Assembly: GCF_007859395.1 (NCBI RefSeq)
Contig: NZ_VOHD01000006.1
Span: 558,001-622,000 of the forward strand
Length of the DNA stretch: 64,000 bases
DNA from: Planomicrobium sp. CPCC 101110
GTDB taxonomy: Bacteria > Bacillota > Bacilli > Bacillales_A > Planococcaceae
Direction of reading: 5' to 3'
Shown: positions 17,414 to 29,794 of the stretch, piece after piece
Layout: each line of letters opens with the position of its first letter
Numbering within the stretch: position 1 is the stretch's first letter
Program-made: the position numbers and the translations under genes
The notes under the pieces: generated by a model
Seen by the model: the letters and a program-made list of their open reading frames with translations, nothing else
What the model was told of the DNA's origin: nothing
Database searches by the model: none

Positions 17414-19687
17414 TTATACGACCGGCTCGTCAGAACCCCACTTGGATTGCTGTTCTTTTTTCTCGATGTCGATCGGGCCTTTTTTCTTCAATTCGCGTTT
17501 CTTCAATACGAGCCATAGCTGGGCCGCGATGAAGATCGAAGAATAGGTTCCTGCGATCAATCCGATCAATAAAGCGAGCGCAAAGTTGGTGATCGAAGTG
17601 GCGCCGAAAATCAGGAGCGCGACAACAACCAACACTACGGTCATGACTGTGTTGACCGAACGGCCGAGTGTTTGGCGAAGCGACTTGTTGACCACAAGCG
17701 AAAGCTGCTCTTCCGAGTCGACTTTTTTCATGCGCTTCAAGTTTTCACGGATCCGGTCGAATGTGACGATGGTATCGTTGATGGAATAACCGACAATCGT
17801 CAGGACAGCCGCGATAAACGTGATGTCGACTTCAAGGCGCAGCAAGCTGAATGCCGCTACGATAAAGAATGCATCATGCAGCAATGCGACGATTGATGCA
17901 ACGCCCATCCGCCATTCGAAGCGCAAGGCCACGTAGATGATAATGCCGATTGCCGCATAAGCCAAAGCCAGCATCGCATTTTTCGCAAGCTCTCTTCCCA
18001 CAGTGTCGGATACCGTTGAAATGTTTGCGCCGTTGAACTCCTCAGAAGCCAAAGTCTTCAGTTCGTTCACCTGCTCCTGGCTGAATTCCTCCGTATAGCG
18101 GGCAACCCCGATATCCGAGGCATCTCCTGAAATGACCACGTTTTCTGAAGGGAATCCATTTTCCTCCAAGAACGTTTCCACTTGCTCTTGCGTCAGTGCC
18201 GAATCGGAAGTGATTTCGACACGCGTACCGCTTGAGAAGTCGATTCCAAGATTCAATTGGAAAACCCCCAAAACGATCATCCCCGCTAAGATCAGTGCAC
18301 TTGAAGCCGCAAAGAATTTATTGCGGTTCCCCGCAAAATCAAAACGGTCAAAACGAGTGGATAAATCCAGCATTTCCAGGTTTTCTTCCGGTTTGTGGAC
18401 AAGCGATTTCCGCAAGCCGAACAAGCCGTATTTGCCGTCAAGCACACCGCTGTTGACCAGTAGCCCAAGCAAAACCCGGGAACCCCAGACAGCGGTGATA
18501 AAGCTGGCCAAGATTGAAATGATTAATAGCGTCGCAAACCCTTTTACCGAGCTTGTCCCGAAAATGAACAAGACGATGGCTGCAATCATTGTGGTGACGT
18601 TGGCATCAAGGATGGCAGAGAACGAAGAAGCCGCCCCGGCACGGAAAGATTCTTTCGTCGATTTTCCGACGCGCATTTCTTCCCGGATGCGTTCGTACGT
18701 GATGATATTGGCGTCGACCGCCATACCGACACCGAGGACGATCGCCGCGATTCCCGGCAGCGTCAACACGCCGCCGATCCATTCGAATACGAGAAGGATC
18801 AAATAGACATAGACTGACAAAGTGACAGCTGCTATCAAGCCAGGCAAACGGTAGTAGACAAGCATGAACAGCAGCACCAGGCCGATACCGACCGCGGCAG
18901 CAAACACCGTTTCATTCAAAGCTTGTTCACCGAACTGCGCCCCGACTGATGTCGAGTAGATTTCCTCCAAGCTGACAGGCAAGGCTCCAGCGTTCAAGAT
19001 ACCCGCCAAGTTCTGCGTTTCATCCTGTGTGAAAGCACCGGAAATCTCTACCGATGGCGAATTGATGCGCTGCGATACCTGCGGATCCGAAACAAACTTC
19101 GGATCCGGCTTCAAGCGCTCTTCCTGATAGGAATCGACGCCTTCCTCAAAATCGAGCCAGATGACAAGCACGTTATCTGGCGACGGCATCGCGGCAATCT
19201 GCTCGGTAACTTCAGCAAACTTGCCGGGATCGTTCAATTCAAGCGTGACAATCGGCTGGCCGTCCTGGCCGAAAGTGGCCTGTGCCCCGCCTTGTTTCAA
19301 ATCGTTTCCGGCAAGCATGATGGTGTCATTGGCATCGCGGAACGTTAAATTCGCTTCTGTCGACAACAGCTCCCGGGCGGATTCCTGATCTTCAACACCG
19401 GCAAGCTGAACGCGGATGCGGTTGTCGCCTTCGATTTGGATGACCGGTTCGCTGACTCCCAGCACGTTGATGCGGTTCATCAATGCGTCCGTTGTATCCG
19501 CCAATACGTCTTGCGTGATTTCCTGTCCTTCTTCAAGCGCTTCGACTTCGTAAAGCACTTCAAAGCCGCCTTGAAGGTCCAATCCCAATTTAATGTCTTT
19601 TGCAATTGGCATTCCAGTGGTGCCAATCAGTCCAAACAGCAATACGACCAGGATAAAAAAGGCGATGATGCGACCTCTTGCTTTCAT
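17414..19687 (-). CDS. secDF: Fused protein translocase subunit SecDF
   Basis: Accessory Sec subunit that uses the proton gradient to complete protein export. 757 residues as one SecD-SecF fusion, the Bacillus form, with about 12 membrane helices. The SecD part starts with a membrane helix (IIAFFILVVLLFGLIGTTG) and the periplasmic-type P1 region DTTDALMNRINVLGVSEP; the SecF half begins near residue 440 (NKFFAASSALILAGM). Conserved GVGMAVDANIITYERIREE and its SecF counterpart SINDTIVTFDRIRENLK carry the proton-relay Asp and Arg. ATG 19687 has GAGGGGG upstream. Neighbour comN matches B. subtilis; spoVB, present next to it there, is missing. Confidence 0.97.
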   Translation of the reverse strand: MKARGRIIAFFILVVLLFGLIGTTGMPIAKDIKLGLDLQGGFEVLYEVEALEEGQEITQDVLADTTDALMNRINVLGVSEPVIQIEGDNRIRVQLAGVEDQESARELLSTEANLTFRDANDTIMLAGNDLKQGGAQATFGQDGQPIVTLELNDPGKFAEVTEQIAAMPSPDNVLVIWLDFEEGVDSYQEERLKPDPKFVSDPQVSQRINSPSVEISGAFTQDETQNLAGILNAGALPVSLEEIYSTSVGAQFGEQALNETVFAAAVGIGLVLLFMLVYYRLPGLIAAVTLSVYVYLILLVFEWIGGVLTLPGIAAIVLGVGMAVDANIITYERIREEMRVGKSTKESFRAGAASSFSAILDANVTTMIAAIVLFIFGTSSVKGFATLLIISILASFITAVWGSRVLLGLLVNSGVLDGKYGLFGLRKSLVHKPEENLEMLDLSTRFDRFDFAGNRNKFFAASSALILAGMIVLGVFQLNLGIDFSSGTRVEITSDSALTQEQVETFLEENGFPSENVVISGDASDIGVARYTEEFSQEQVNELKTLASEEFNGANISTVSDTVGRELAKNAMLALAYAAIGIIIYVALRFEWRMGVASIVALLHDAFFIVAAFSLLRLEVDITFIAAVLTIVGYSINDTIVTFDRIRENLKRMKKVDSEEQLSLVVNKSLRQTLGRSVNTVMTVVLVVVALLIFGATSITNFALALLIGLIAGTYSSIFIAAQLWLVLKKRELKKKGPIDIEKKEQQSKWGSDEPVV

Positions 19688-19764
19688 ATGTAATCTTTCC
19701 CCCTCAGTCTGTAAAACACAGCACTATCATTATGAGACAGCTGCCGCGCAGTGTCAAATTCTTC

Positions 19765-20073
19765 TTATTTTTTCGAAGCTGGCCGCAATAGCTGTTCAAG
19801 GTCTTCGCTTTTCCCGCCTGAAAACCAATTATCGCCTTTGAACCCTTCTATTTGGTGGTACGCAACAAAGTCAGAAGCGGTCATTTCCATAATGCCGTTG
19901 ATCATTTCGTGGAGGCGCATTTCGCCGATGTCTTTTTTTCGCCATTTTTTCTTCAGGCAATATTGCCATAAATCTTCGGCAGTAAAAGTATCATACCCAA
20001 AATAATGGAATTCCTCGACTTTGCTTTCCAAAGCCGGCAAAACGGTATCAAACTGATCTGTATATTTCAACAT
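19765..20073 (-). CDS. comN: Post-transcriptional regulator ComN-like protein
   Basis: 102 residues of the small ComN (YrzD) family. In B. subtilis it controls comE operon mRNA and its localisation at division sites. The family core is visible: VEEFHYFGYDTFTAEDLWQYCLKKKWRK, followed by LHEMINGIMEMTASDFVAYHQIEG. ATG 20073 was chosen over a longer open frame because GAGGAG precedes it at about seven bases and the protein then begins MLKYTDQFDTVLPALESKV. It sits between yajC and secDF as in B. subtilis, except that spoVB is absent. Confidence 0.85.
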   Translation of the reverse strand: MLKYTDQFDTVLPALESKVEEFHYFGYDTFTAEDLWQYCLKKKWRKKDIGEMRLHEMINGIMEMTASDFVAYHQIEGFKGDNWFSGGKSEDLEQLLRPASKK

Positions 20074-20152
20074 GGTGTTTCTCCTCTCGGCGATTCTTTC
20101 TCTATTGTAGACGAAAGAGGGAAATTGGTGAATACTGTCCCTATAATTTTCC

Positions 20153-20189
20153 AAAAAAAATCACCTTCCCGAAAGAAGGCGAACTTTTT
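20153..20189 (-). terminator. Terminator after yajC
   Basis: Minus strand stem TCGCCTTC / GAAGGTGA with TTTCGG loop and a run of Ts, directly after the yajC stop. Confidence 0.78.
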
Positions 20190-20190
20190 C

Positions 20191-20466
20191 TTAAAGACCT
20201 GTTTTTGCAGATTCTACAACGCGGGCAATTGCCTGGCGTTCGAATTGAAGGCGAGTGCCGTCAGCAACTTTGATGTAAACAGTCGTGTCATCCACTGCAT
20301 CGACCTGGCCGTGAAGGCCGCCGATCGTGACGATCTGATCTCCACGTTTGATCCCAGACTGCATTTGCGCTGTTTGTTTCTGGCGTTTTTGGGCAGGACG
20401 GATGATGAAAAACCACATTAACACGAACATTAATAGTAAAGGCGATAACGCTACTATTGTATCCAT
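20191..20466 (-). CDS. yajC: Preprotein translocase subunit YajC
   Basis: 91 residues. One N-terminal membrane helix (LSPLLLMFVLMWFFIIRPAQ) followed by the conserved cytoplasmic domain KRQKQTAQMQSGIKRGDQIVTIGGLHGQV. YajC associates with SecDF to aid Sec export. It follows tgt by 42 bp in the usual queA-tgt-yajC order, with AAGGGGGAAAA as ribosome site before ATG 20466. Confidence 0.95.
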   Translation of the reverse strand: MDTIVALSPLLLMFVLMWFFIIRPAQKRQKQTAQMQSGIKRGDQIVTIGGLHGQVDAVDDTTVYIKVADGTRLQFERQAIARVVESAKTGL

Positions 20467-20508
20467 TTGTTCATTTTCCCCCTTTCGCTATCTCTATTTC
20501 TTTCATAC

Positions 20509-22699
<2,191 letters not shown>

Positions 22700-22778
22700 T
22701 CTAACTCTTCCTTTGTTTTAGGCTTTATTTCTAAATTGTTTGTTGTTAAGTCCAATTACATCAATGATATTGCGCAAG

Positions 22779-22940
22779 CCAGCTGCGCTTGCCGCGGGCG
22801 GGCGCCAAGCCTCCTCGGTCGCTTCGCTTCCTGCCAGGTCTCGGCTGTCCGCTATCCCGCAGGCAAGCACTGGCCGAACGGCATTCGGCCGGTGCTTTGC
22901 GACGAAGCGCAGAGCGCTGCAGGAGCAGTACGGTCTTCTT
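22779..22940 (+). repeat. Intergenic repeat element, copy A
   Basis: Begins GCCGCGGGCGGGCGCC and runs through AGCCTCCTCGGTCGCTTCG, a GC-rich pattern I recognise as a dispersed intergenic repeat style of Bacillaceae/Planococcaceae. At 22865-22897 there is a 14-bp stem (GCACTGGCCGAA / TTCGGCCGGTGC, flanked by AA/TT), immediately followed by the core TTTGCGACGAAGC...GCAGGAGCA (22896-22927), which recurs at 23032-23064 and, inverted, at 36703-36736. Not coding: all frames are short or low-quality. Confidence 0.75.
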
Positions 22941-22984
22941 CGCTGATTTGCTCCATATCTGGAGTGAAGAATTATAGAAGAAAG

Positions 22985-23170
22985 AGCGGAGGGCGGCGAG
23001 CAAGTTGTGTGAATGGAATTCGACCAACTTGTTTGCGACGAAGCAGCGCAGCGATGCAGGAGCATCGGTTTTTTAGCGGGACCAGCGCGAGCTGGAGATC
23101 CCGGACTGCGCAAAGCGCAGGAGGAGGCTCAAGCCATGCCCCGCGGAAAGCGTCCGCCTGTAGCGATTTC
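22985..23170 (+). repeat. Intergenic repeat element, copy B
   Basis: Runs from GCGGAGGGCGGCGA to CCGCGGAAAGCGTCCGCC plus AGCGATT. Both ends match copy C at 36642-36823 in inverted orientation. It contains a hairpin CAAGTTG / CAACTTG (23001-23031) ending exactly where the shared core TTTGCGACGAAGC..GCAGGAGCA begins (23032-23064). Tandem with copy A in the queA-ruvB gap. No open frame with a plausible product is seen. Confidence 0.8.
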
Positions 23171-23214
23171 CTCAACCCTTCTTAAACTCATTAATTTATT
23201 AGTAAAATCATATA

Positions 23215-24213
23215 TCACTCAGGCACTTCCAAATTGAAGTGCTCATAGGCGATTGCGGTTACGACGCGGCCTCTCGGGGTACGCTGGATAAAGCCGATCT
23301 GCAGGAGGTACGGTTCGTAGACATCTTCGATCGTCGTCGATTCTTCCCCGATGCTGGCAGCGATCGTGTCAAGGCCGACCGGGCCGCCGCGGAACCTTTG
23401 GATCATGCCGGTCAACAATTTATGGTCGACATGGTCAAGGCCGAGCGGATCCACTTGGAGCATTTCGAGCGCCTGGCTGGCCATATCCAGCGTGATTGAG
23501 CCTGTGCCGCGGACTTGTGCGTAATCCCGGACCCGCTTCAGCAAACGGTTGGCAATCCGCGGGGTCCCACGGGAACGCCGCGCAATTTCCACTGCCGCGT
23601 TCGGGTCGATATCCGCTTCGAACAACTGGGAGCTCCGGATTACGATATCGGTCAACGCTTCCGTGTCATAATACTCAAGGCGCGCCATGACGCCGAACCG
23701 GTCGCGCAGCGGTGCCGATAATGCCCCGGCCCGCGTTGTTGCGCCAATCAGCGTGAATGGCGGCAAATCAAGGCGGACAGATCGCGCGGTCGGCCCTTTG
23801 CCCACGACAATATCCAAACAGAAATCTTCCATGGCTGGATACAGCACTTCTTCGATCGAGCGGTTCAGGCGGTGGATTTCGTCGATAAACAACACGTCCC
23901 CCGGTTCAAGCGAAGAAACGATTGCCGCCAAGTCGCCAGGGCGTTCGATCGCCGGTCCGCTCGTCATTTTGACATTGACGCCCATTTCATTGGCAATGAC
24001 CGCCGCAAGCGTCGTTTTACCAAGTCCGGGAGGCCCATAGAGCAATACGTGGTCAAGGCTTTCCTCGCGCATTTTCGCCGCTTCGATGAAGATCTCCAAA
24101 TTGTGTTTTACTTTATGCTGCCCGATATACTGGGACAGAAATTGTGGGCGCAGCGATTGCTCGAAGCGTTCATCAAATTCGGAAATTTCGCCTCCGATAA
24201 CCCGTTCTTCCAT
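23215..24213 (-). CDS. ruvB: Holliday junction branch-migration helicase RuvB
   Basis: AAA+ motor that with RuvA drives branch migration of Holliday junctions. 332 residues. Walker [15 protein letters not shown] near residue 60, Walker [12 protein letters not shown] near 108, sensor [18 protein letters not shown], and the C-terminal winged-helix with [16 protein letters not shown]. Start ATG 24213 has AAGGAGG upstream. It follows ruvA by 18 bp. The gap to queA downstream holds the two repeat elements. Confidence 0.97.
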   Translation of the reverse strand: MEERVIGGEISEFDERFEQSLRPQFLSQYIGQHKVKHNLEIFIEAAKMREESLDHVLLYGPPGLGKTTLAAVIANEMGVNVKMTSGPAIERPGDLAAIVSSLEPGDVLFIDEIHRLNRSIEEVLYPAMEDFCLDIVVGKGPTARSVRLDLPPFTLIGATTRAGALSAPLRDRFGVMARLEYYDTEALTDIVIRSSQLFEADIDPNAAVEIARRSRGTPRIANRLLKRVRDYAQVRGTGSITLDMASQALEMLQVDPLGLDHVDHKLLTGMIQRFRGGPVGLDTIAASIGEESTTIEDVYEPYLLQIGFIQRTPRGRVVTAIAYEHFNLEVPE

Positions 24214-24231
24214 GCTGTCCGCCTCCTTTCA

Positions 24232-24828
24232 TCAGTTTAGTTTCAGCAGCAGCTGCAGCGCTTTTTTCATATAGCCTTCCGTATCCAGATCCAAATCCTT
24301 CAGTTTCGGTTTCACTTTGGCGATTTCACGCTCGGAATACCCGAGCGCCCCAAGCGCCAGCATCGCTTCTTCGAGTTCCGTATCGTCATTCGAGAACAAG
24401 CCTTGCGGTTCCGCCGACTCCAATGGCTCCCCGAAAAAATCGGCAAGTTTGCCTTTCAAGTCCAAAATCATCTGGCGCGCCGTCTTTTTGCCGACCCCAG
24501 GGAATTTCACCAGAAACGACTCATCTTCCCGTTCAATCGCTTCAATGACATGCTGCGGCTGGCCGCTTGCTAAAATCGCCAAAGCCCCTTTCGGCCCGAT
24601 GCCGGATACCGAAATAAGCTTGCGGAACAGTTCCCGCTGCTCGAGCGTCGGAAATCCGAACAACAGATGCGCGTCTTCGCGCACATGATGGTGCAAGAAC
24701 ACTTGCAGTTCTTCTGAACCGAACGAATACGGATTCGGCGCAAAAACCTGCCAGCCGATCCCTTGCTGTTCGACGACCAAGTATTCCGGTGTCACACGTG
24801 TGACAGTGCCTTTTATGTAATCGTACAT
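24232..24828 (-). CDS. ruvA: Holliday junction DNA-binding protein RuvA
   Basis: Tetrameric protein that binds four-way junctions and loads RuvB. 198 residues: N-terminal OB fold ([21 protein letters not shown]), helix-hairpin-helix pair including [18 protein letters not shown] and [20 protein letters not shown], then a flexible linker and domain III ([19 protein letters not shown]). Directly upstream of ruvB; divergent from niaR. The bofC gene found near ruvA in B. subtilis is not here. Confidence 0.97.
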   Translation of the reverse strand: MYDYIKGTVTRVTPEYLVVEQQGIGWQVFAPNPYSFGSEELQVFLHHHVREDAHLLFGFPTLEQRELFRKLISVSGIGPKGALAILASGQPQHVIEAIEREDESFLVKFPGVGKKTARQMILDLKGKLADFFGEPLESAEPQGLFSNDDTELEEAMLALGALGYSEREIAKVKPKLKDLDLDTEGYMKKALQLLLKLN

Positions 24829-24953
24829 TTTAGTCTCCCCTTCAATTCAACCTATTGATTATAGCATATTTGTTCGCATTAGACGAAATAAACCCGTTAG
24901 CAAAAGCCTCATGGTAAAATAAAAACAAACAGATGATTAAGCGAGGGTTTTCC

Positions 24954-25487
24954 ATGAAAAAATTATACGGCGAAGACCGCCGCCAGGCCTTGTTACAGAA
25001 AATTAAAACATCGCATGACCCAGTGACCGGAGGTGAACTTGCCGCATTTGCCAACGTCTCGCGCCAAGTGATCGTCAGTGACATGACGCTGCTCAAAGCG
25101 AAAGGCGAACCGATCATTGCGACCAGCCAGGGCTACCTTTACTTGAGCGGCCGCTCCACCGAAGAAATCAGCCGGAGCATTGCATGCCTGCACACGAAAG
25201 AAGCTGCTGAACGCGAATTGCAGGTTTTGGTGGACGCCGGCGTTACGGTCAAAGATGTGACCGTCGAGCATCCTGTCTACGGAGAACTGACGGCCGGCAT
25301 CCATGTGTCCAGCCGGCAGGATGTGGAGCGCTTTATGCAGCGCGTCCGCGACACTGGCGCCAGCTATCTGCTCGAACTGACCGGCGGCTACCACCTCCAT
25401 ACCATCACCGCTCCAGACGCCCAGGCACTTGACCGGGCACTCGATTCGATGCGGGAGCACGGATTTCTATTGGAAGAAACGGAATAG
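24954..25487 (+). CDS. niaR: NiaR-type transcriptional repressor (HTH_11 plus 3H domain, YrxA-like)
   Basis: Niacin-responsive repressor of NAD synthesis and niacin uptake genes in relatives. 177 residues: N-terminal HTH (about 10-60, GELAAFANVSRQVIVSDMTLLKAKG) and a 3H domain whose histidines appear in CLHTKEAAE, VEHPVYGEL and GGYHLHTITA. These His residues bind metal in the family. Start 24954 has GCGAGGG six bases upstream; an in-frame ATG at 24933 lacks a site. It is divergent from ruvA and convergent with pheA, one of the few plus-strand genes here. Confidence 0.9.
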   Translation: MKKLYGEDRRQALLQKIKTSHDPVTGGELAAFANVSRQVIVSDMTLLKAKGEPIIATSQGYLYLSGRSTEEISRSIACLHTKEAAERELQVLVDAGVTVKDVTVEHPVYGELTAGIHVSSRQDVERFMQRVRDTGASYLLELTGGYHLHTITAPDAQALDRALDSMREHGFLLEETE

Positions 25488-25496
25488 GCCTATATA

Positions 25497-25533
25497 AAAG
25501 CCCCTCAGGCATGAAGCGCGAGGGGCTTGTTTT
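25497..25533 (+). terminator. Terminator between niaR and pheA
   Basis: Stem AAGCCCCTC / GAGGGGCTT with a 14-base loop, then GTTTTT on the plus strand. The minus side has a weaker TTTTATA run, so it may also serve pheA. Confidence 0.8.
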
Positions 25534-26396
25534 TATTTGTACGTATAATACGAACCGAGCGATTTTACGCTGCAGCCGATTGCGGCGAGTTCTTCGAACG
25601 CGCCTTTCATCATTGCCGCGTTCTCGTCTTCCAGTACGTCGACGATGAAAAAGTAGTTGCCAAGACCGGTTTTCAGCGGGCGGGACTCGATTTTGCTCAA
25701 GTTCAGCTTGCGCCACGAGAAAACCGACAGCACTTGATGGAGCACACCTGAGCGGTCGTCTTCCGGCAAGGAAATCATCAGCGTCGTCTTGATCTGCTCA
25801 TCATGCCCTCGCGCATCCAGTTTGTGGTTTTCCCTCGACAATACGAAAAATCGCGTATGGTTGAAGTGGAAATCATGGATGTCCCGGTGCAGAATATCGA
25901 GCCCGTATTTTTCCGCCGAGAATTCGTTGCCGATGGCCGCAATCGGGCGCTCCGGCAATTCACTGACCATTTTCGCCGCAGCCGATGTCGAGCTGAACTG
26001 CTCGAGCGGCGTGGTCTTATATGTATAGAACAAAAACTTGTGGCATTGCGCCAATGCATGCGGATGCGAATAAATCGCTTCAAAAGAATCCGCGTAGCGG
26101 TTTTCAGGATGCACCAATAAATGCTGCTCGATCGGAGACAGCACTTCTGCCGTCACGAACAGCTGCACTTCGTGGAACAAATAATCGATTGTCAGCGGCA
26201 CTGAACCTTCCAACGCATTTTCCAGTGGGACGACCGCGTAATCTACACGGCCTTCCGCCACTGCTTCAATGCATTCAGGAATTGTAGTAAAAGGAAGCAA
26301 GGAGCCGTCCGGAAAAACTTTTAAAGCGGCCATATGCGTAAAAGACGCTTCTGGTCCCAAGAAAGAAATCTGGTGTTGCCTTGAATTTTCTGCCAT
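25533..26396 (-). CDS. pheA: Prephenate dehydratase
   Basis: Converts prephenate to phenylpyruvate in phenylalanine synthesis. 287 residues: PDT catalytic domain (ISFLGPEASFTHMAAL, VPLENALEGSVPLT) with the catalytic Thr-Arg-Phe motif HTRFFVLS, followed by a C-terminal ACT domain containing GVLHQVLSVF and the ESRP Phe-binding motif, so feedback inhibition by phenylalanine is expected. ATG 26396 is chosen over a longer frame from the overlapping pheB region; GGCGGG lies upstream. Last gene of an obgE-pheB-pheA run. Confidence 0.96.
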   Translation of the reverse strand: MAENSRQHQISFLGPEASFTHMAALKVFPDGSLLPFTTIPECIEAVAEGRVDYAVVPLENALEGSVPLTIDYLFHEVQLFVTAEVLSPIEQHLLVHPENRYADSFEAIYSHPHALAQCHKFLFYTYKTTPLEQFSSTSAAAKMVSELPERPIAAIGNEFSAEKYGLDILHRDIHDFHFNHTRFFVLSRENHKLDARGHDEQIKTTLMISLPEDDRSGVLHQVLSVFSWRKLNLSKIESRPLKTGLGNYFFIVDVLEDENAAMMKGAFEELAAIGCSVKSLGSYYTYK

Positions 26397-26413
26397 ACAA
26401 TCCCGCCTTTTTA

Positions 26414-26866
26414 TTAATAGGAACCGCTTGAAACAACGTCCGCCGATTCGACAAAATCGAGCTTTTTCAGTTGCTGCAAAAACGTCTCCAAGTCTATTTC
26501 CATCGCCGTCACGTCCAGAGAAAGCGTCACATTTGCGCGCCCTTGGATTGGGATCGTCTGATGGATCGTCAAAATATTGCAATGCGCTTCCGCAACTGAC
26601 TGAAGGAGGGTCGCAAGTGTCCCAGCCCGGTCTTCCAATTGAAGAAAAACGGTCAATATCCGTTCTTTTACAATGGAATGGAATGGGAACACCGCATCCC
26701 GATATTTATAGAAAGCGCTGCGCGAAAGGCCGGCTTGGGTGACCGCATCCAAAATTGACATGCGGTCGCGCTGCAGCAGCTTTTTCACTTCAAGCGTCTT
26801 TTGCATCGCTTCCGTCAAAACGTCTTCGCGCACTAAATAATACCGTTGTTCCGAGATATCCTTCAT
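26414..26866 (-). CDS. pheB: ACT-domain protein PheB (UPF0735)
   Basis: 150 residues. N-terminal part has a helix-turn-helix-like stretch (ILDAVTQAGLSRSAFYKYRDAVFPF) and the C-terminal half is an ACT domain (ERILTVFLQLEDRAGTLATLLQSV). The product is always found next to pheA in Bacillales and has been annotated as chorismate mutase or a regulator, but its biochemical role is not settled. It lies 17 bp before pheA and 52 bp after obgE. Confidence 0.92.
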   Translation of the reverse strand: MKDISEQRYYLVREDVLTEAMQKTLEVKKLLQRDRMSILDAVTQAGLSRSAFYKYRDAVFPFHSIVKERILTVFLQLEDRAGTLATLLQSVAEAHCNILTIHQTIPIQGRANVTLSLDVTAMEIDLETFLQQLKKLDFVESADVVSSGSY

Positions 26867-26918
26867 TCACGCAACCTCCAGATCAAGTAAAACTTCATTG
26901 ACCGGGCAGAACGCCTGA

Positions 26919-28208
26919 TCAGTCCATAAATTCAAATTCGAATTCAAGCAAGCGTACCGTATCGCCGTTCTCGGCGCCACGCTCCCGCAATGCATCATCA
27001 ATTCCCATGCCGCGCATTTGGCGGGCAAACCTCCGGATTGAATCTTCCCGCGAGAAGTCGGTCATCTTGAAGAGGCGTTCGATCGCATAGCCGCTCAAGA
27101 CGAACGAACCATCCGAATCGCGCGTGATCGTATAGCCGTCGCTTTCCGCTTCGTGCTTGTAAAGAACCGCGTTTTCCGATTCTTCGTCCGCTTCGTCGAT
27201 CAACGGGAACTCCGGTGTGACTTCCAGCAAATCCGCAATCGCGAACAACAAGTTGTTCAAGCCTTTGCGGGACAGTGCAGAAATCGGGAAAATACGGGCG
27301 TCTTCCGGCAATTTCTTGCGGAATTCTTCAAGATTCTCCTCTGCATCCGGCATATCCATTTTGTTCGCCACGATCAATTGCGGGCGCTCTGTCAAACGCA
27401 TGTTATATTGCTGCAACTCTTCGTTGATGGTCAAATAATCTTCGTAAGGGTCGCGGCCTTCCATACCCGACATATCGATCACATGGACGATTACGCGCGT
27501 CCGTTCGATATGGCGCAAGAACTGGTGGCCAAGCCCGACGCCTTCATGCGCGCCTTCGATCAATCCCGGAAGGTCAGCCATGACAAAGCTGCGCTGGTCT
27601 TCTGTTTCGACCATGCCCAGGTTTGGAACAATCGTCGTAAAGTGGTATTCGGCAATTTTCGGTTTTGCAGCCGATACAACCGATAGGAGCGTCGATTTGC
27701 CGACGCTCGGGAATCCGACAAGGCCGGCATCCGCCAAGACTTTGAGTTCCAGGATGACATTGCGTTCAAATCCCGGTTCCCCTTTTTCGGACAATTCCGG
27801 AGCCGGATTGGCCGGTGTAGCAAAACGCGAATTTCCGCGTCCGCCGCGTCCGCCGCGCGCGATAACAGCTGTTTGGCCATGTTCAACCAAATCGGCAATT
27901 GTTTCGCCTGTATCCGCGTCTTTTACAACCGTGCCAGGCGGAACTTTGATCAGCGTGTCCTGCGCTTTTGCGCCGTGCTGGTTTTTGCTCATGCCGTGCG
28001 TTCCACGGTCTGCCTTGAATATCCGCTTATAGCGGAAATCCATCAGCGTCCGCAATCCTTCTTCCACGATAAAGACGATGTCTCCGCCTTTACCGCCGTC
28101 GCCGCCGGCTGGGCCGCCGTTCGGCACATATTTTTCTCGGCGGAATGCAACCATTCCATCTCCGCCGTCTCCACCTTTAACATAAACTTTTACGTGATCG
28201 ACAAACAT
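26919..28208 (-). CDS. obgE: GTPase Obg (ribosome maturation, stress signalling)
   Basis: Essential GTPase involved in 50S assembly and, in B. subtilis, in the general stress response. 429 residues: glycine-rich Obg fold ([30 protein letters not shown]), G domain ([36 protein letters not shown]) and C-terminal OCT domain. ATG 28208 follows GGAGGGA. It starts one base after the spo0B stop, a very tight coupling as in B. subtilis. Confidence 0.97.
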   Translation of the reverse strand: MFVDHVKVYVKGGDGGDGMVAFRREKYVPNGGPAGGDGGKGGDIVFIVEEGLRTLMDFRYKRIFKADRGTHGMSKNQHGAKAQDTLIKVPPGTVVKDADTGETIADLVEHGQTAVIARGGRGGRGNSRFATPANPAPELSEKGEPGFERNVILELKVLADAGLVGFPSVGKSTLLSVVSAAKPKIAEYHFTTIVPNLGMVETEDQRSFVMADLPGLIEGAHEGVGLGHQFLRHIERTRVIVHVIDMSGMEGRDPYEDYLTINEELQQYNMRLTERPQLIVANKMDMPDAEENLEEFRKKLPEDARIFPISALSRKGLNNLLFAIADLLEVTPEFPLIDEADEESENAVLYKHEAESDGYTITRDSDGSFVLSGYAIERLFKMTDFSREDSIRRFARQMRGMGIDDALRERGAENGDTVRLLEFEFEFMD

Positions 28209-28209
28209 A

Positions 28210-28725
28210 TTATCCCTCCATCTGTGCGCTGACAGTAAAAACCGTTCTGCCTTCCGCGCACTCTTTTCGTACCTGCAGCCCCTGAAACGGCGGAGCCTCG
28301 GCATCCGCCCAATTTCCTGCCGCATCCACAGCGATCGTGAACATGGACGCTGCCGCAGTGATTCCTATCCGGCAATCATATTCTTCCCATGGATCCATGC
28401 GCTTTTTTATCGCCTGTACAATCGCTTCCAATGTTTCCGTAAACTCCAGATCCAGCGAGTGGGGCGCTTTTTTCGCCTCGCACTCTATCCGGAACCGGAA
28501 TTCGGGAAAACGCCATTTGGAAACAAGCAGCCATTCTTCCGTTTTTGGCAATTTGAGCGCCGCCAACCGGCTCGCATGCACAGCCGCTTCAGCATGCGAA
28601 CGAATTATTTTCTGCGCCTGTTCGATCCGGCCCAAATCCAAATTCATCTTTATCAGTTGCAATTCGTTCAAAAAATCATGGCGCGCATGCCGAAGCGATT
28701 GTGCCATTGTCAGCGTATCTTCCAT
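28210..28725 (-). CDS. spo0B: Spo0B-like sporulation phosphotransferase
   Basis: 171 residues. The helical hairpin dimerisation region holds [21 protein letters not shown] near residue 12; in B. subtilis Spo0B the equivalent RHDWMN histidine relays phosphate from Spo0F to Spo0A. His16 is conserved here. The C-terminal half resembles a degenerate kinase ATPase fold. It lies between rpmA and obgE in the usual place, but all other sporulation genes of this segment are missing. It may serve a non-sporulation phosphorelay, or persist because it is coupled to obgE. Confidence 0.8.
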   Translation of the reverse strand: MEDTLTMAQSLRHARHDFLNELQLIKMNLDLGRIEQAQKIIRSHAEAAVHASRLAALKLPKTEEWLLVSKWRFPEFRFRIECEAKKAPHSLDLEFTETLEAIVQAIKKRMDPWEEYDCRIGITAAASMFTIAVDAAGNWADAEAPPFQGLQVRKECAEGRTVFTVSAQMEG

Positions 28726-28793
28726 ACGTCACGTCCTCTACCAGCTTCTCTTTTCAGTATACCAATTCCGCTCCGAAAATTCCTGATAGAAAA

Positions 28794-28826
28794 AATAAAA
28801 AGGGCTGCCAAAAGCAGCCCCTTCAT
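28794..28826 (-). terminator. Terminator of the rplU-prp-rpmA operon
   Basis: Minus strand stem GGGGCTGC / GCAGCCC with a TTTTG loop and TTTTTA tail, after the rpmA stop. Confidence 0.88.
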
Positions 28827-28832
28827 CGTTTA

Positions 28833-29466
<634 letters not shown>

Positions 29467-29469
29467 CTC

Positions 29470-29778
29470 TTACAGGTTGATTGCATCAACAGTCAATTTT
29501 GTGTATGGCTGACGATGACCTTGTTTTTTGCGGTAGTTCTTTTTCGCTTTGTATTTGAAAACAGTAATCTTTTTCGCGCGGCCGTTTTTAGCAACAGTTG
29601 CCGTTACAGTAGCTCCTTCAACAAAAGGAACACCTACGCGTGATTCGTCTCCACCTACCAATAGAACTTTGTCAAAAGTTACTACGTCGCCTGCTTCAAC
29701 ATTCAATTTCTCGATGAAGATTTCTTGGCCCGCTTCAACTTTGATTTGTTTACCACCAGTTTCAATAATTGCGTACAT
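29470..29778 (-). CDS. rplU: 50S ribosomal protein L21
   Basis: 102 residues, normal length. Starts [19 protein letters not shown] and ends [17 protein letters not shown], both family signatures; binds 23S rRNA. First gene of the rplU-prp-rpmA operon, behind a strong promoter and an L21 leader. GGAGGTG ribosome site is eight bases before ATG 29778. Confidence 0.98.
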   Translation of the reverse strand: MYAIIETGGKQIKVEAGQEIFIEKLNVEAGDVVTFDKVLLVGGDESRVGVPFVEGATVTATVAKNGRAKKITVFKYKAKKNYRKKQGHRQPYTKLTVDAINL

Positions 29779-29794
29779 ATCCTTGCACCTCCTC

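Noticed and set aside
22736..23185. Several open frames of 60-150 codons in the queA-ruvB gap
   Set aside because: They overlap GC-rich repeat elements in several frames, are Arg/Ser/Cys-rich without motifs and lack ribosome sites.
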